A stretch of DNA of 64,000 nt from Dentipellis sp. KUC8613 (taxonomy: Eukaryota > Basidiomycota > Agaricomycetes > Russulales > Hericiaceae). The translations under genes were made by a program, and so were the position numbers. Below, piece after piece: positions 22,566-34,518 of this stretch (its first letter is position 1; every line of letters starts with the position of its first letter). The notes under the pieces were generated by a model. It did no database searches, was not told where the DNA came from, and was given only the letters and a program-made list of their open reading frames with translations. The DNA lies in contig NSJX01000016.1 of assembly GCA_002286715.1 (NCBI GenBank), positions 70,414 through 134,413 on the forward strand, given 5' to 3'.

Positions 22566-24910
22566 ATGCTTTCCTTCATCGCGTCTCTCGTCCTATCTCT
22601 GCTTGCTCTCAGTGGTCTTCAGCTTCTCAATGACACAGAGGTGCGCGCCCTTGACGACCGTGTAGCCAAGCTCCCTGCCATGGGCTACAACAGTGAGCAC
22701 TTCATTGCTTTTCTTTTGTGCTGTGCCTGACAGATAGTAGCTTGGAACGCCTACCACGTATGTTTGCAGACTATATACCAAACGCCATCGCTAACTCGCG
22801 AGCAGTGTGACATCAACGAGACAGTCATCTTGACCCAAGCGAAACTCATCAAGTCTCTCGGCCTTGCTGATGTTGGCTACAATTATATCAACATAGACGA
22901 CTGTTGGGCAGAGAAAAACCGCAGTGCTCATGGCGATCTTGTTGCTAGTAGGTCTCACACACGGCTTTAGGTACCCTTTGATTTAAACGACGAATACCAT
23001 ACGTCTAGGTGCGGAACGTTTCCCCTCGGGGATGAAGAACTTTACAGACACTGTGCATGCTCTTGGATTGTAAGAACTCCTGAAGATGCTTTTGTTCTGA
23101 CAAATAATTTGGCATCGATGCAGCAAAGCAGGCATTGTATGTCTCCTCAAACATCTCATATCATCTTCTGGCTAATTATGTGTGCCTCTTGCTATCGTCA
23201 ACCTTAGTACAGCGACTCTGGATGGTATACATGCCAGATGTACCCTGGCTCCTTCAGGAACGAAGCCCGGTGCGCACACCTACTCCCCACCGTCATCTCC
23301 GACTAATATAATTACTTCACCTCGATCTACAACATGTGTCTCATGCATATACGGGGATGCGCACCAACAGCGATGCCAAACAATTCCAAGATTGGGGATT
23401 CGACTACCTCAAGTATGTACTCATTTCTCGGACCACCTAGCTTCTCCCTTCTCACTGTATTACCCACATCGCTTCAGATATGACAATTGTGCAGGTACAG
23501 TGAATTCGGCCTCGCCTTTCAAGATCCGCTTTATTGATATCTGGTCATCTTCGTCAGAGCCCTTCGACGACATCATCCGTGAGGGCCAAGTTGGTAGTAT
23601 GTACCAGATTTCTTCTCAACGCAACATACACGACTTAATTGACTTACCTAGAGTTCGCCATCATGGCCAACGCAATCAAAAACCTCGCGCAAACTTCCGG
23701 GAAACCACCGCTCATCTACTCCTTGTGCCAATGGGGACGCGAGCAACCCTGGCTCTGGGCGCGCAATTTTGGCCAGAGCTGGCGTGTACGTGGCTTCTTT
23801 CTTATCAGGGAATGGCATATTTTGAGGGAGATTCTATCACAGACAACCGAAGACATAGGCCCACATTGGGATGCCCTTTCTAGCATAATAAACCAGTAGA
23901 TATATCGCCTCACTGCGTTCGTTCACTGTCTCTGACTTATCACCACAGGAATTCCTTCATCACTTGGGCGTCTGACTTCTACGGACACAACGACATGGAT
24001 ATCGTGGGTTTACGACGCACGTCCTATACCTTGTTTATTCTAACGTGCCCTGGTCGTCCGCTCTAGCTTGAAATGTGCGTAATCATTAGAGGTGTACGAC
24101 AAAAACCTCACCCCTTGACTGTTCTCTTCTTAGTGGAAATGGCGACCTCACCTTCGAAGAGGCGAAGTCCCACTTTACCGCTTGGGCACTTATGAAGAGC
24201 CCCTTGCTTATTGGCACCGATGTACGCATTCTCAAACATGCCTCACTTATGCATGGAACTCATTATTCCTCTAGCTCACGACGGTCACGAAGGAAACCAT
24301 CAATATTCTATCCAACCGCGAGATCATTGCCATAAACCAAGATACTGTCTTCGGCACTAGCATATCTCCTTTCCGATGGGGTGTCAACGTACGTTTCTGT
24401 TGATCACTTTATCAATTTGATGTCTATCTCTTTCTCTCATAGCCTGACTGGACCTATAATGCAACGTATCCGCCGTCGTTTTGGTCTGGCCAGTCTCAAA
24501 ATGGCACAGTAATCATGCTCGTAAGTGTGAACTTTTTGACTGTAGACGAGTCTCGTATGGCTCACGATCATTACTGCTCGACTTTAGCTCAATACCCTCT
24601 CGAAGCCCACCGATCTGGCATTCAGTCTCACTGAGTCGCCATGGCTCCGCGCAGGCAGAAAATACAGCGTGCGGGTGCGTATTGGATATTCGCCTCTCTC
24701 CACAGCTACCCACTTGCACACGTGTAGGACCTCTGGACCCACACCAACAATGGCACTGCCATCCGTAGCTTCACTGCGCACGCTGTCCCCGCTCACGGTG
24801 TAGTTGCATTGTTACTCAAGGACGTGGGTGATGAGCCAGATGGCATATACCCCCCATGCGCAGTAATTGAGTGGTGCACCGCCGAGAACGGCACTCGATA
24901 CGACCAGTAA
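22566..24910 (+). CDS. Secreted GH27 alpha-galactosidase
   Basis: Retaining glycoside hydrolase of family 27 that removes terminal alpha-galactosyl groups from raffinose-type sugars and galactomannan side chains outside the cell. About fifteen short exons join into a protein of about 430 residues with a signal peptide ([17 protein letters not shown]). Motifs in order are [32 protein letters not shown], the nucleophile Asp in DYLKYDNCA (split by an intron), [16 protein letters not shown], the acid/base region [13 protein letters not shown], and [19 protein letters not shown]. This is followed by [19 protein letters not shown]-terminal beta domain follows and ends near [12 protein letters not shown]. 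Several N-glycosylation sites are present. A TATA box and a CRE site lie upstream. Confidence 0.94.
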
Positions 24911-25506
24911 GGTCCCAGAGACCTGGTGCAATGCATACCACGCGGACATTCACTTCTTGTCATTGTACACTATTTATTGTTCTCCCACTGCGTGCTGTCT
25001 TGTCTTCTTCTGTCGCATCTGTACATTCTGTACTTCACATTGTTCGCTGTCGATGCCTGTACACAATCATAACATTGTCTGAGTTTTATTACGAAGATAT
25101 GAGGCATGAAGCATGTGTTACGTTCTGAGATCAGCAGACACTAGAGATATTATAATAGACAGAAGGCTATCATAATAGGTATCAGCATAATATATACGTG
25201 TGAGTTGGACATGGGCACATCCCCCCCTTTTTCTGTGAAGGGTATATCCATATTGTACAGTATCACATACGACTAGCAAGGCGGAAACATCGGGAGTACA
25301 TGCAGCCCACTGGCAGTCTGAATGAAAATTGTTCATCTGGCTCAATAATTAGAAATAGAGAATTGTTTCTTCTCCGCGACAGACCATTCTGACAAATCCC
25401 AGGTGCAAGCGCCACGCACAGGCCCACTGGGGGAGTTTGCAATGCATCTTGGAGCAGCCAGAGTCAGCGACACGGCCCAAAAACTGAACATGGGATTGTG
25501 GACTAC
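24911..25506. other. Intergenic region between convergent genes
   Basis: AT-rich 3' trailer regions of the alpha-galactosidase (plus) and the next gene (minus). No supported coding frame. Confidence 0.5.
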
Positions 25507-26637
25507 CTACTCTTTGTATGCCTTCCAGACGGGCGTGATCTTGAAGCTGTCGTCTTTGAAGTTCACATCGCCGGCGCTCGCACCATCAAACCACACGCCT
25601 CCGCCCTCTTCTTCATCTTCTTCGTCCTCATCCTGAAGCATCGCCTTCCTCTCCTCCGGCGTCAAGTCGCCTCTCTCCTCGCGCTCCGCGACACTCAACG
25701 AAGCCACGTACCGCTCATACGCCTTGTCCTGCGCTTCCTTAATGCGCTTATACTCCTCCGCCGTGCGTGTCCCAAAGAGCTTCTTCCCATACCCCTTCGC
25801 GACGACGCCATACGGCCCACCTACGAGCCCATCCATGGCCTCCGCCCAATCCGCAATGGTCTTCAGCACACCCTCCAGGTCCGGGAGCGTGGCTTCGTTC
25901 AGAAGGTCCGCCGCGGCGAGCGAGTGCAGGGTCTTGACCACGAGGGCGCTATATGCCTGGTTCGTGAGGTCCACACGGTCTCCGTCATCGACCTCTGTCG
26001 AGCACATGCCTCCGGTCAGTATTCCATGTGGCACCATATGGAGAGATGTAAGACGCACGAGGCCACTCCGCATTCATATGCATGAAGTGCGTGAGTGCGA
26101 CGATGGCGTAGAACGCGTCGAGCCATTTTTTCTTGACGACGAGGGTGTGGATTGAGCTCAGCGTGCTGTCGACGAGATCAAGGATAGCGTAGCCGAGAAA
26201 GTCTACGCTCGGCACAGCTGCTCAGTGGATGGCATGCAAGACATGTTGACAACGCACCATTGTAGATATAGAGCCCATGCGCGTCGGGATCACGGTTCTG
26301 TGCCTGCTCAGCGAGCTTCTTGAGACGTTCCCAGGATGTCTCGGACATCAACGTCATGCCTGGTGTGAACGTGTACTTGGGCGGCAATACAAACTGCACG
26401 AAGCGTGAGTTGGAGTCTGCTTTCTTGGGAGAGGACGCTTTACCTCCTGTGGGCTGGACATTTTTGAAAGCTTGGGATATGGTCGCCGCTAGCCTGAGCA
26501 AAAGCGCAAAGCCTGCATGGGTGGCGCGTTGCAACGCGACCGCTGCGGCGTATCCCGGTCGGAGATGGCACGTCTGTGGCACTCGGCTACGTACGATCCT
26601 CATCCACTCGAGAGCATTCCGGTCGAGCCGACGACAT
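25507..26637 (-). CDS. Unknown protein with helical hydrophobic core and acidic tail
   Basis: Four exons read in one frame. The first begins at the ATG at 26637 (MSSARPECSRVDED) and joins through a 52-base intron (26543-26594, GTACGT…GCAG) to PVALQRATHAGFALLLRLAA. Starting instead at 26603 would add a weak N-terminus. The body carries FVQFVLPPKYTFTPGMTLMS and SWERLKKLAEQAQNRDPDAH, then a hydrophobic helical region (YAILDLVDSTLSSIHTLVVK, FYAIVALTHFMHM). Further helices and an acidic stretch (DEDEEDEEEGGG) precede the end, …FKITPVWKAYKE. No signal peptide or catalytic motif was recognised. It may be membrane-associated, but I do not know the family. Confidence 0.7.
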
Positions 26638-26915
26638 CCCTGCCTCCAAGAATTTGGTTACTCATCGAATAACATTGAAACAAAACCCGAACACACACGT
26701 GATTACAGTTATACTATAAGTCACATGGTGCGAGTCCGTTCTTTGCCGAGCACCGTGCAGATATTCCTAGAAAGTCACTAACACGTCTCCAAACCTCCAA
26801 TGTCCAGATGTCTGCATCCTCGGTAGAGTCTGCTTGACCTTTCTTGACGGTCTCGCAAGGCATTGATGTCTCTTCCGGTCACCACGAACACTCGCAATCT
26901 CGCATCGCCATCCCC
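26638..26915. other. Spacer between two minus-strand genes
   Basis: The spacer holds the 3' trailer of the kinase and the promoter of the gene of unknown function. No coding frame supported. Confidence 0.45.
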
Positions 26916-29423
26916 TTACGCACGGTGACTCTTCGCCCCCGTCACCCGTCTCCACCACTTCTTCACGCTGAAACGATCCGCATTCGAGATAGTTGGGGGC
27001 TGATGGGGCTGGCATTCTGAAGGAGGCAGGAATGCCTTGCGCCAGCAATCAGGAACAACGAAGATGGGCGTTTCCTTTGCGCCGTCCAAGGAGGTGATGG
27101 CATTGTCGACGATGATATCGTCGAATAATCCTAGGTCAGCGGCTTTCTTGTCGTTGGCGAAGGCGTCGCTCATCCAGGCGTACTCGGGGTGAGGATCCTT
27201 CGTCATTGTGTTGTCTTCTTCCACCTTGAACATGGAAATAAGAGATGCTCCACTCGTAGCTGTGGGAATGTCGGTCTTAGGGCCAGGAAGCGATGCTGTA
27301 GAGCGACTGATCAGATGCTGTATCTGTATCACTAGTGACAAAAGGTCAGACGTACCATCGTATCCAGAGACCGCAAGCTGTTCCCAGTTACTGATTCCAA
27401 TGTCAGACGAATGCACGCAGATAGGAAGAGTAATACGAACATTGTGGAGAAGAATGGCATTGCTTGAAGGCCACCGAACGTGATTCTGTCTTCTGGATTC
27501 TTCTCCAAGGCCTGTTGAGAAAGCGTAAGCGATCGACCGGCGGGTCGACAATTTAACACGTACCAGATGTATCAAAGCAACGCATTCCTCGTTGAAAGGC
27601 TGGCTGGGGTCGAAAGGGAAGGGAGTGTTAAGGATAAGGTCTGCGACCTCCAAATGATCTACCCCATCCCAAGGCAGCTATGCAATGGTGTCAGCACCAA
27701 GCCCTCCGTCAGTCCGAAAAAAAAAAAAGAAAAAAAAAAAACTGACCGAGCCGAGGTGTATAGCGTACATCATAACGCCAAACGCGAACCAATCGATCGG
27801 GTAGGAGTAGGGCATGCCTTGCCACAACTCCGGAGCCATGTAATGCCAAGTGCCCGCAGTGGTCATGGTAGTCGGGTTGCTACGCACGTGCTTCTTGGAC
27901 GTGGTTTGACCATTGATAGTGACCGGAGGGAGCAGAATGGTGGGCTGTTCGAAGAGCTTGCATAGCCCGAAGTCGCAGATCATGACGTGACCGTCCGCAC
28001 GGATAAGGACGTTCTCCATCTTGAAGTCGCGGTGTACAACGCCCTTCTTGTGCAGAGCATTAAGACCGAAGGCCTATTAAGACGGATGATTAGGGCGCGA
28101 ACGCGCCTAGATGCACGAAAAGCGTACCATCTCTGCACCCCATTGCTTGAGAAGGTTAAGAGAGATGATTGGGTTGTCACACCAATAATGCCACAGAGAC
28201 GATGGGCAGTATTCCTGTGTTATAATCAGCTATGATCCAGCCAGATCAAATGCCTTGCTCACCATCACCATATAAAAGTTGATATTGTCGTGGAAGGACG
28301 CCTCGACACCCAACAGGAAAGGAATACTCGCCACCATCTGCGATATTTCGCGCTCCCGCAGCATTTGCTTAGCGGCGCGATCGAGTCCTTTATGCGCCAG
28401 CCTGGCCTTGGATACGACCTTGACGGCATAGGCCTTCTTGGACCACAAAGGTCGGACGAGGGCGACTTTCCCGAAGGATCCATGGCCGATCATCTTGTCG
28501 ACAGCAAAGTCCTGAATGGACAAAAGCAGGGGAGGCGTCACGTCTGTGCGCTCGGAGTTGTCGTGCTCCTCGTCGCGCGACGAGATGGACTGAAAACTGA
28601 CAAGCTGACCCAATGGCTTATTAGCTTGTTTCTTGAGAGCTGACTTCTGCAAGGCAGTTGAGAGCTTGGCAGCAGTCGGCCGAGTAAGATCGAGAGCGTT
28701 CTTCGGCTGGATGGCGCCCAAAGATTTGCCCCTGACGGGACCGGAGGTGGACGATACCCCATCGGCCTTCGTCGCAAGGGCGCGAGCTTCAAGCAGGGGG
28801 GCAGATACGCTCTTTGTGACAGGCGTGGTGGACGGCTTGAGCTTCTCCGACCGGGAACAAGGGGGAATGGTCCTGCGCACGGCATTGTTCCTCGTGAGGC
28901 TGACACTCCTGGCAGGGCTCGCAGATGCAGGCCCAGAAGTACGCCGAGTGTTGTCAATCGGAGCAAGTTTGGGACGAGCAACGGACTTGGGTGGCTGTGG
29001 CTGACTAGTCTTGCCCGCTTTCTGTTTGAGGGCCGCAAACAGCGGAGCGGAGGGACGGCCAGGCAGCCCAGGAAGACCCGTGCCTCTGAACTTGTGGGCA
29101 CCAGCTTGACGAAGTCGTGCCGCCGTCGAGATGGGGATAGGGGGGGCATTCTCGACGTCGCGAGCGACGCAAACAAGGGAAAGAGACTTGCGGGCCTCGG
29201 TCTTGGCCTTCTTGGTAGCATCTGTCTTCTGTTTCTGTTCGCTTATCTGGCGGCGGACGGCCTCGAGAGCCGACATGCGAACAGGCTTGGGATCGGAGGC
29301 CTTCTTGACGGCCGGCTGAATGGGCTTGAGGGCGGAAGGCTTGACGCCTCCGTCATTGACAGTTCCTGAAGACTTCGCCATAGGGCGAGTCTTGCTCTTG
29401 AGAAGAACTTGAGAGATGGGCAT
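26916..29423 (-). CDS. AGC-like serine/threonine protein kinase with long basic N-terminus
   Basis: Protein kinase of about 720 residues from the ATG at 29423 (MPISQVLLKSKTRPMAKSSG), encoded in about seven exons. The first 270 residues are basic, Ser/Pro-rich and probably disordered. The kinase domain follows: glycine loop MIGHGSFGKVALVRPL, the lysine of AYAVKVVSKARLA, catalytic loop VVHRDFKMENVLI (Phe-Lys-Met in place of the usual Leu-Lys-Pro), DFG as CDFGLCKLFE, a long activation segment, and APE in GTWHYMAPELWQGMPYSYP. Subdomain IX is DWFAFGVMMYAIHLGSLPWDG. The Gly-Ser-Phe-Gly-Lys and DFGLCK motifs suggest an AGC relative. After the kinase domain comes a Pro/Ser tail ending near SVKKWWRRVTGAKSHRA. 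No PH or C2 domain is visible. Substrates are unknown. Confidence 0.85.
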
Positions 29424-30654
29424 GGTGTACGAGTAGATATATAGAACTTGAGATGGCTTGAGATAGCTAGATGGATGTAGTAATTCACAAGGAGGTCGGG
29501 CGCATGGGCTGGCATTATAAAGCCAATGCCCTAGCTTAGACCGGGAGGCTTGCACCACAGTGCCAGCCGCCCAAGGGGTTGGAATGCGTGACGAATATGT
29601 CATCACGTGTCTACGATGTGCATATGCAGACGACGAACTGGTGGTACTTGTGGATAGTCTGCAGCAATCAGGCCAGACTGTAGGACGTCGAAATCCGTAA
29701 CCTACCTGCGGGATAGGATGAAAATCCACTCTGCTAGCAAGAGGCTCGGGTGCCTCTACAAGCCCGGTCAAGCTGCAAGCCTACCGCATGATAATTCTCA
29801 CTATAGCGACAAACGTTAGCTAGTGCCTGCCAAAACGTGAGCACACGCGGACATAAGTGTAAAGTACACTCGCCTCACTCGCCTGGACAGGTACACTTTG
29901 ACAATGGGCCGAGACGCAGAGCAGAGAAGACTGCAATTTGGCTCTATGAAAATATACCTCGAGAGCAACACCTGAGGGTAAATGCCATGGATGTGAGTAG
30001 CAGATGGCTATATAACGTCGATAACAAGCTTCAGCAGCTTTGAAGGATTGATTGATGAGTGTGTAAAAGCAGAGTCAAGATACGCGATTTTCGCTGAGGG
30101 CCGTGAGGCGGACGGAAATGACCAGCCGCGAATAACATAGTCGGTATGACGTGATCCTAGATGTCATACCGATCTGTCTTCGAACTCTGCAACCCCACGG
30201 CTACGATACGCACTAGTTTGTTTGCACAGAGGTCGTACAACAATAAATCGAGATCATATCATAACCAGATAACACCAAAGATGCACGCAGTCCGAATACA
30301 GGAGCATCGACGACTGTACTGCGCGGGCTGCAATGCAAGAGCACCCTTGTCTGAGAAACGCAAGGTCATGAGGAAGCTAGGACAACGGAGGCAAAGCCGA
30401 GCGCATCGAGTAACAAGATACGTGCGTCGATCAAGAAAGCAGCAGTAGGACAAACGAGGAAAGAAAGGCAAAAGATATCGCGATACAGTTTTCGCTCGCT
30501 TTGATAGACTACATTTAGCGTACGTATAAGACAGGAACAAGGTAATTTCGAGAGAAGGGGCAGCACAAGACCGACACGTGAGTGATATACAAGCAAAGAT
30601 TAGAGTGCGAACCAGGGAGACGAAGCAAAAACCAAGGCTAGATAGAGGGAGTCA
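29424..30654. other. Intergenic region of about 1.2 kb
   Basis: The spacer contains the promoter of the kinase and the 3' trailer of TUP1, both on the minus strand. A 95-codon plus-strand frame at 30161-30448 has no motif or splice support and is antisense to the likely TUP1 trailer. Nothing else seen. Confidence 0.5.
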
Positions 30655-33122
30655 TTATGCGATAGTGGTATAACTCCCTACAAATACCATCGTGATCAGT
30701 TCCTTGGCCAAAAGAACAAGATTCTTAGACACGCACATATCCGAGCAGCCCAATCACCGCTACCCGTAGCGAGGATGCTACCCGCGGGGCTCAAGTCAAT
30801 GGAGATGACTGAGATCAAAAGCATCAACTTGAATCACGCGCAAGAGAAACGCGTAAAAATATATCTACGCACCCGAGTTCTTATGCCCTTGGAGCATGAG
30901 TTGCACAGTCGCCGTCCGAGCATCCCAGAACTGAACGCCGCGATCTTTCGAGCCCGAGACGACCCATTGGCCATCATGAGAAACCGCGACAGACAACACA
31001 TAATCCTGTGATGAAAGTCAGCCCACCAAGCCACAGACCACATGGAGAGAAAAGAACCTTGTGCCCGGTAAAGTTCATCGTGCACGCGCTACCCTTCTCT
31101 CCACCTTCTTTCTTCCCACCACCAACCGCCAGTCCGGCGACGCTTTCTTTTCTCCCACCTGCGCCAGACAACATGGGGCGGACATCCCAATATTTGAGCG
31201 TCTTGTCCAAACTACCACTGACCAAGCCCTTGCCGTCTGGTGTGAAGGCAACGCTGTACACGCTATCTTTGTGACCCTTGAGGCGTTCAACGAGTGCGCC
31301 AGTCTGCACGTCCCAGATGCGCACAATCGTGTCAAGGCTTCCAGCAGCAACTAGCCTACCATCAGGGGAAATAGCGACAGATGTGACACCAGAGTCTACG
31401 GCCTCCGTCTCGTGGATTGCAAGCACTTTGGAGGATCCATCCACCATATCCCAGATGCGAGCAGTCTTGTCACCAGACCCGGATACGATCAGCCGCCCAT
31501 CAAGGGAGAAGTCGAGAGAATAGATCTCCTGCTGGTGACCGTCAAAAACGGTGCGGATGCGCCGTTTGGCAATATCCCAGATCTAATGCCATTCGGTTTA
31601 ATTAAGAACTGAGAGCAGCACCCTGTAACGTACCCGGATTTGCTTGTCCTCGGCCCCCGTTGCCAAGAACTTCCCATCAGGGCTGAAACAGACGCTACGA
31701 ATATAGAGGTCGCCAGTCTTATTGGCACTCTCGTCCACGAGAACACTATGCAATCCTCAGTGCTATGAAGAATCTATGAATAGCAAGGGGACATACCACG
31801 TCTTCTGGCCAGTCTTCGTGTCGTAGATCTGAGCCGTGCGGTTGCAGCCTGTTGCCAGGTACTTGCCGTCCGCCGAGAAGCGTACGCAGCACACAACTCT
31901 AATGTATTTGTCAGATTTTACCCACGACACTTGGAGAAGCTGAGGAAGCTGGAATGACTTACGACTCGTGCATAAGCGTGTGCACCAGGCCCACGTCCAA
32001 AGTACGTTTGATCTTAGGATTGAAGATGGCAAACCAATCGGTTCCTTCTTTCTTCAATTCTGCCGGGACATTGTGCGGGTCCAAGTCATCGAGAAAACCT
32101 CCACCAGTACTAGAGATCGGGACCAGCGCACCCGCCGCACTCGAATTAGCGCCGGTGGGAGTGAGAGGTTCACGATCGCGTTCGCGTTCGCGCTCCAGGG
32201 CGCCCGGTGTAGGCGGAAGCGCAGAGGGTGGTGGTGGCGGTGGGCCAGAACCAGAGGCAGACATGGAGAAAGGCGTGGAGGCGCTTGGCGGAGGAGGCAA
32301 ACCAGGGCCACCCGGGGGTGGGAGCTTAGACATGGAAAGATGGGGCCCGGGTCCATTAGCAAGGGATGGGGAGAAAGGCTCTAAAAGTGTATTAGGAAGA
32401 CATCGCAGGCGAAAGAAAGCACAGCGTACCTGTGCGGTCGGACTTCATCCCAGATATTTTAGGGCGCTTGCTTTCACGTTGATCGCGCTCCCTGTCACGC
32501 TCCCTGTCTCTGTCTCGTTCACGCTCGCGGTCGCGCTCCCTATCTCTGTCTCGATCTCTCTCCCTCTCCCTCTCTCTTTCCCTCTCCCGGTCTCTCTCTC
32601 GTTCAGCCCGATCGTCTCGCCTGGGGAGATAGGGAGGCTCCCCGTACACCTGAGGTGGCGGAGGAGGCGGGACGGCGGGCTGAGGCTGGGACGGTTGTGC
32701 TTGACGGGAGGCAAGAAGCTCAGCGCGAAGACGACTGATTTCCTCTTCGTACTGTTGGCGGATTTTGCCATGTTGTGCCTCGAGATCATATAGAGACTGG
32801 CGGATGATGTTGAGCTCGTTGACTTGGGAAGAGACTGGGATGAAGGTCAGAAGAGATAACAGCTCTTAAGAGTATAGTATGAACCCTTGTTTTCAAAGTC
32901 ATCGCGCTGGGAGCGAAGATGATTGAGATCCTGAGTGAGGACGTCAAACTCCTGGCGGATGTTGTCAAAGGATTCGGCGAGGCGGGCCTGGCCAGAGCCT
33001 GGTTGAGCGGGACCCTGAGCAGGAGGGGGGCCCGTCGGCTGAAGGCTACGATGCTGGGGGAGGTGAGTAGGGGAAGGAAGGGGGAGGGAAGGAGGACGTA
33101 CGGCGTAGATGGAGGAGGACAT
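30655..33122 (-). CDS. TUP1: Tup1-like transcriptional corepressor
   Basis: WD40 corepressor of the Tup1/Groucho class, which with Ssn6/Cyc8 represses genes of carbon, mating and stress pathways in the nucleus. The first exon encodes MSSSIYA and splices to the Tup1 N-terminal coiled coil ([20 protein letters not shown], then [19 protein letters not shown]), the Ssn6-binding and tetramerising part. The linker is long and Pro-rich and includes an unusual Arg-Glu/Arg-Asp tract. The conserved entry motif is [20 protein letters not shown]. Seven WD repeats follow, for example [39 protein letters not shown] and [19 protein letters not shown]. The last intron (donor GTGCGT) yields the ending [18 protein letters not shown]. 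About 650 residues. Confidence 0.95.
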
Positions 33123-34055
33123 GCTGATGGGAGACAACAAGACGAAGCCGCGTCCTCGCCCGCCACCTCCCCGTCCCGGCTCCTCGGCGCAATCCCTCCC
33201 CACGCCTCGGTGTCCGGTCTATATCCTCCTCTCGCTTAGGTTGCCGACCACCTTGCAGTCCAAGGCCTGCACCATTCTCTTTTCTAAATTCACTCTGCCA
33301 TCCTGCCCTGCGGCTGTTGCATCTTGGTCTTCATTTTTTGCGCCCCAGTCACAGCCAGCGCCCGTGGTACTAGCGGCTGGGAGAAAATAGCAGGTCTCGT
33401 ATTTTCAGACCCAACTCAGGCCCTGCGTCAGCTTTTTCACAGCTTCATTGTGCGGTCCAGTATGCAGCGAACTGGTTATATGCAGGAACACCCAGCCCGC
33501 CATTTTCTCAACCCCGACTGTGGGCGCCGTGTCTCTTCTTGGCCACCCGCCACGACGCGTCTTCACGTCGGGCATTCCGAAATATTTATTTGCATCTCAA
33601 AGTTCTGTCCTCTGGTCCAGAAACTGAAGGCTGTACCCCACGGCGTGTTCAATCCATGAATATCGCGACCTTTGGGACTCTGACATCACCAAATGGGTAA
33701 TAGGTAAGTCCGGTGGGCGTGTTTGCACAGATGGGGCAAATGATATGGCATTGACAGATCTTTCAGTTGCACAGGGGCCCCGCGACGGCGTAGCCCGAGT
33801 TCCCCAGTGTTCGGGCATCCATCCGTCCGTCGGATGGACGTGAGCTCGCGATGAAGCTGGCGAGTGAATCATTGTAGTGCTGGAAGCCGATGATTCGAAA
33901 TTATCGTGTATTTTTCCTCCCCTTCCGCAGCAAGGTGCGAACGCAGCGTCATTTATTAGCCGAACCTGCGCTCTCAACATACGCACGACCGACCGCTACA
34001 CGGCCAGGTGCCTCTGCCCAGGCCAAGGAGTCATCCACACTTGCACTATACCTTC

Positions 34056-34152
34056 ATCAGTAAAACAGTCAGGTCCTTGGAGTCCTTGAGAGTTCTTGCA
34101 AGCGTTTGGAAATGCTTGCAAGGACTCCAAGGACCTCGACTGTTTTACTGAT
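34056..34152. repeat. Long near-perfect inverted repeat (hairpin)
   Basis: The left arm starts ATCAGTAAAACAGTC at 34056. The right arm ends GACTGTTTTACTGAT at 34152. Between them AGGTCCTTGGAGTCCTTG pairs with CAAGGACTCCAAGGACCT. Arms of about 35-40 bases differ by one unpaired base plus a small bulge and enclose a loop of about 25 bases. It may be a foldback element, a small hairpin RNA source or a transposon remnant. Confidence 0.8.
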
Positions 34153-34156
34153 GTTC

Positions 34157-34518
34157 CTAAACAGGTTGACTTCGAGTTCTGTACGCGATCTGCCACCCAG
34201 AAGCTCCCGAGCTACATGATCCCGACGAGTCTGTGAACGATTCACGCGCGAAGTGTCGGGGCCAAGATTTCTTGGTCGACTCCACGAAAGGGTACGCGAG
34301 GGTCTCCCAACGGGTTTTGAAATTCTCTGGTGACGGAAAGTCTTCCACATGCTTCCATCCATGAATACGATGACATCGAAGCTTTGGGTCACATTGCCCA
34401 AGCGTGTATTTTCGTTTGTCCTTTGTGAGTACCAGGGCTGGAACAAAGGACGGCTCGAAGAGATGATTAGGCTGTTTTTGGACACGTCTCTTAGCAATGG
34501 CGGCGCATCACGAAGACA
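34157..34518 (-). other. Possible exon or gene relic without ATG
   Basis: A minus-strand frame of about 120 codons stays open without an ATG. It reads in part FEPSFVPALVLTKDKRKYTL, then WKHVEDFPSPENFKTRWETL and AYPFVESTKKSWPRHFARES, with natural-looking composition. It ends at a stop close to the hairpin. A second minus-strand frame is open over the same bases, so coding is uncertain. If real, it is an internal or terminal exon or a decayed gene. Family not recognised. Confidence 0.25.

Noticed and set aside
28538..29221. 227-codon minus-strand frame of Arg/Pro-rich sequence
   Set aside because: Out-of-frame shadow of the basic N-terminal region of the kinase.
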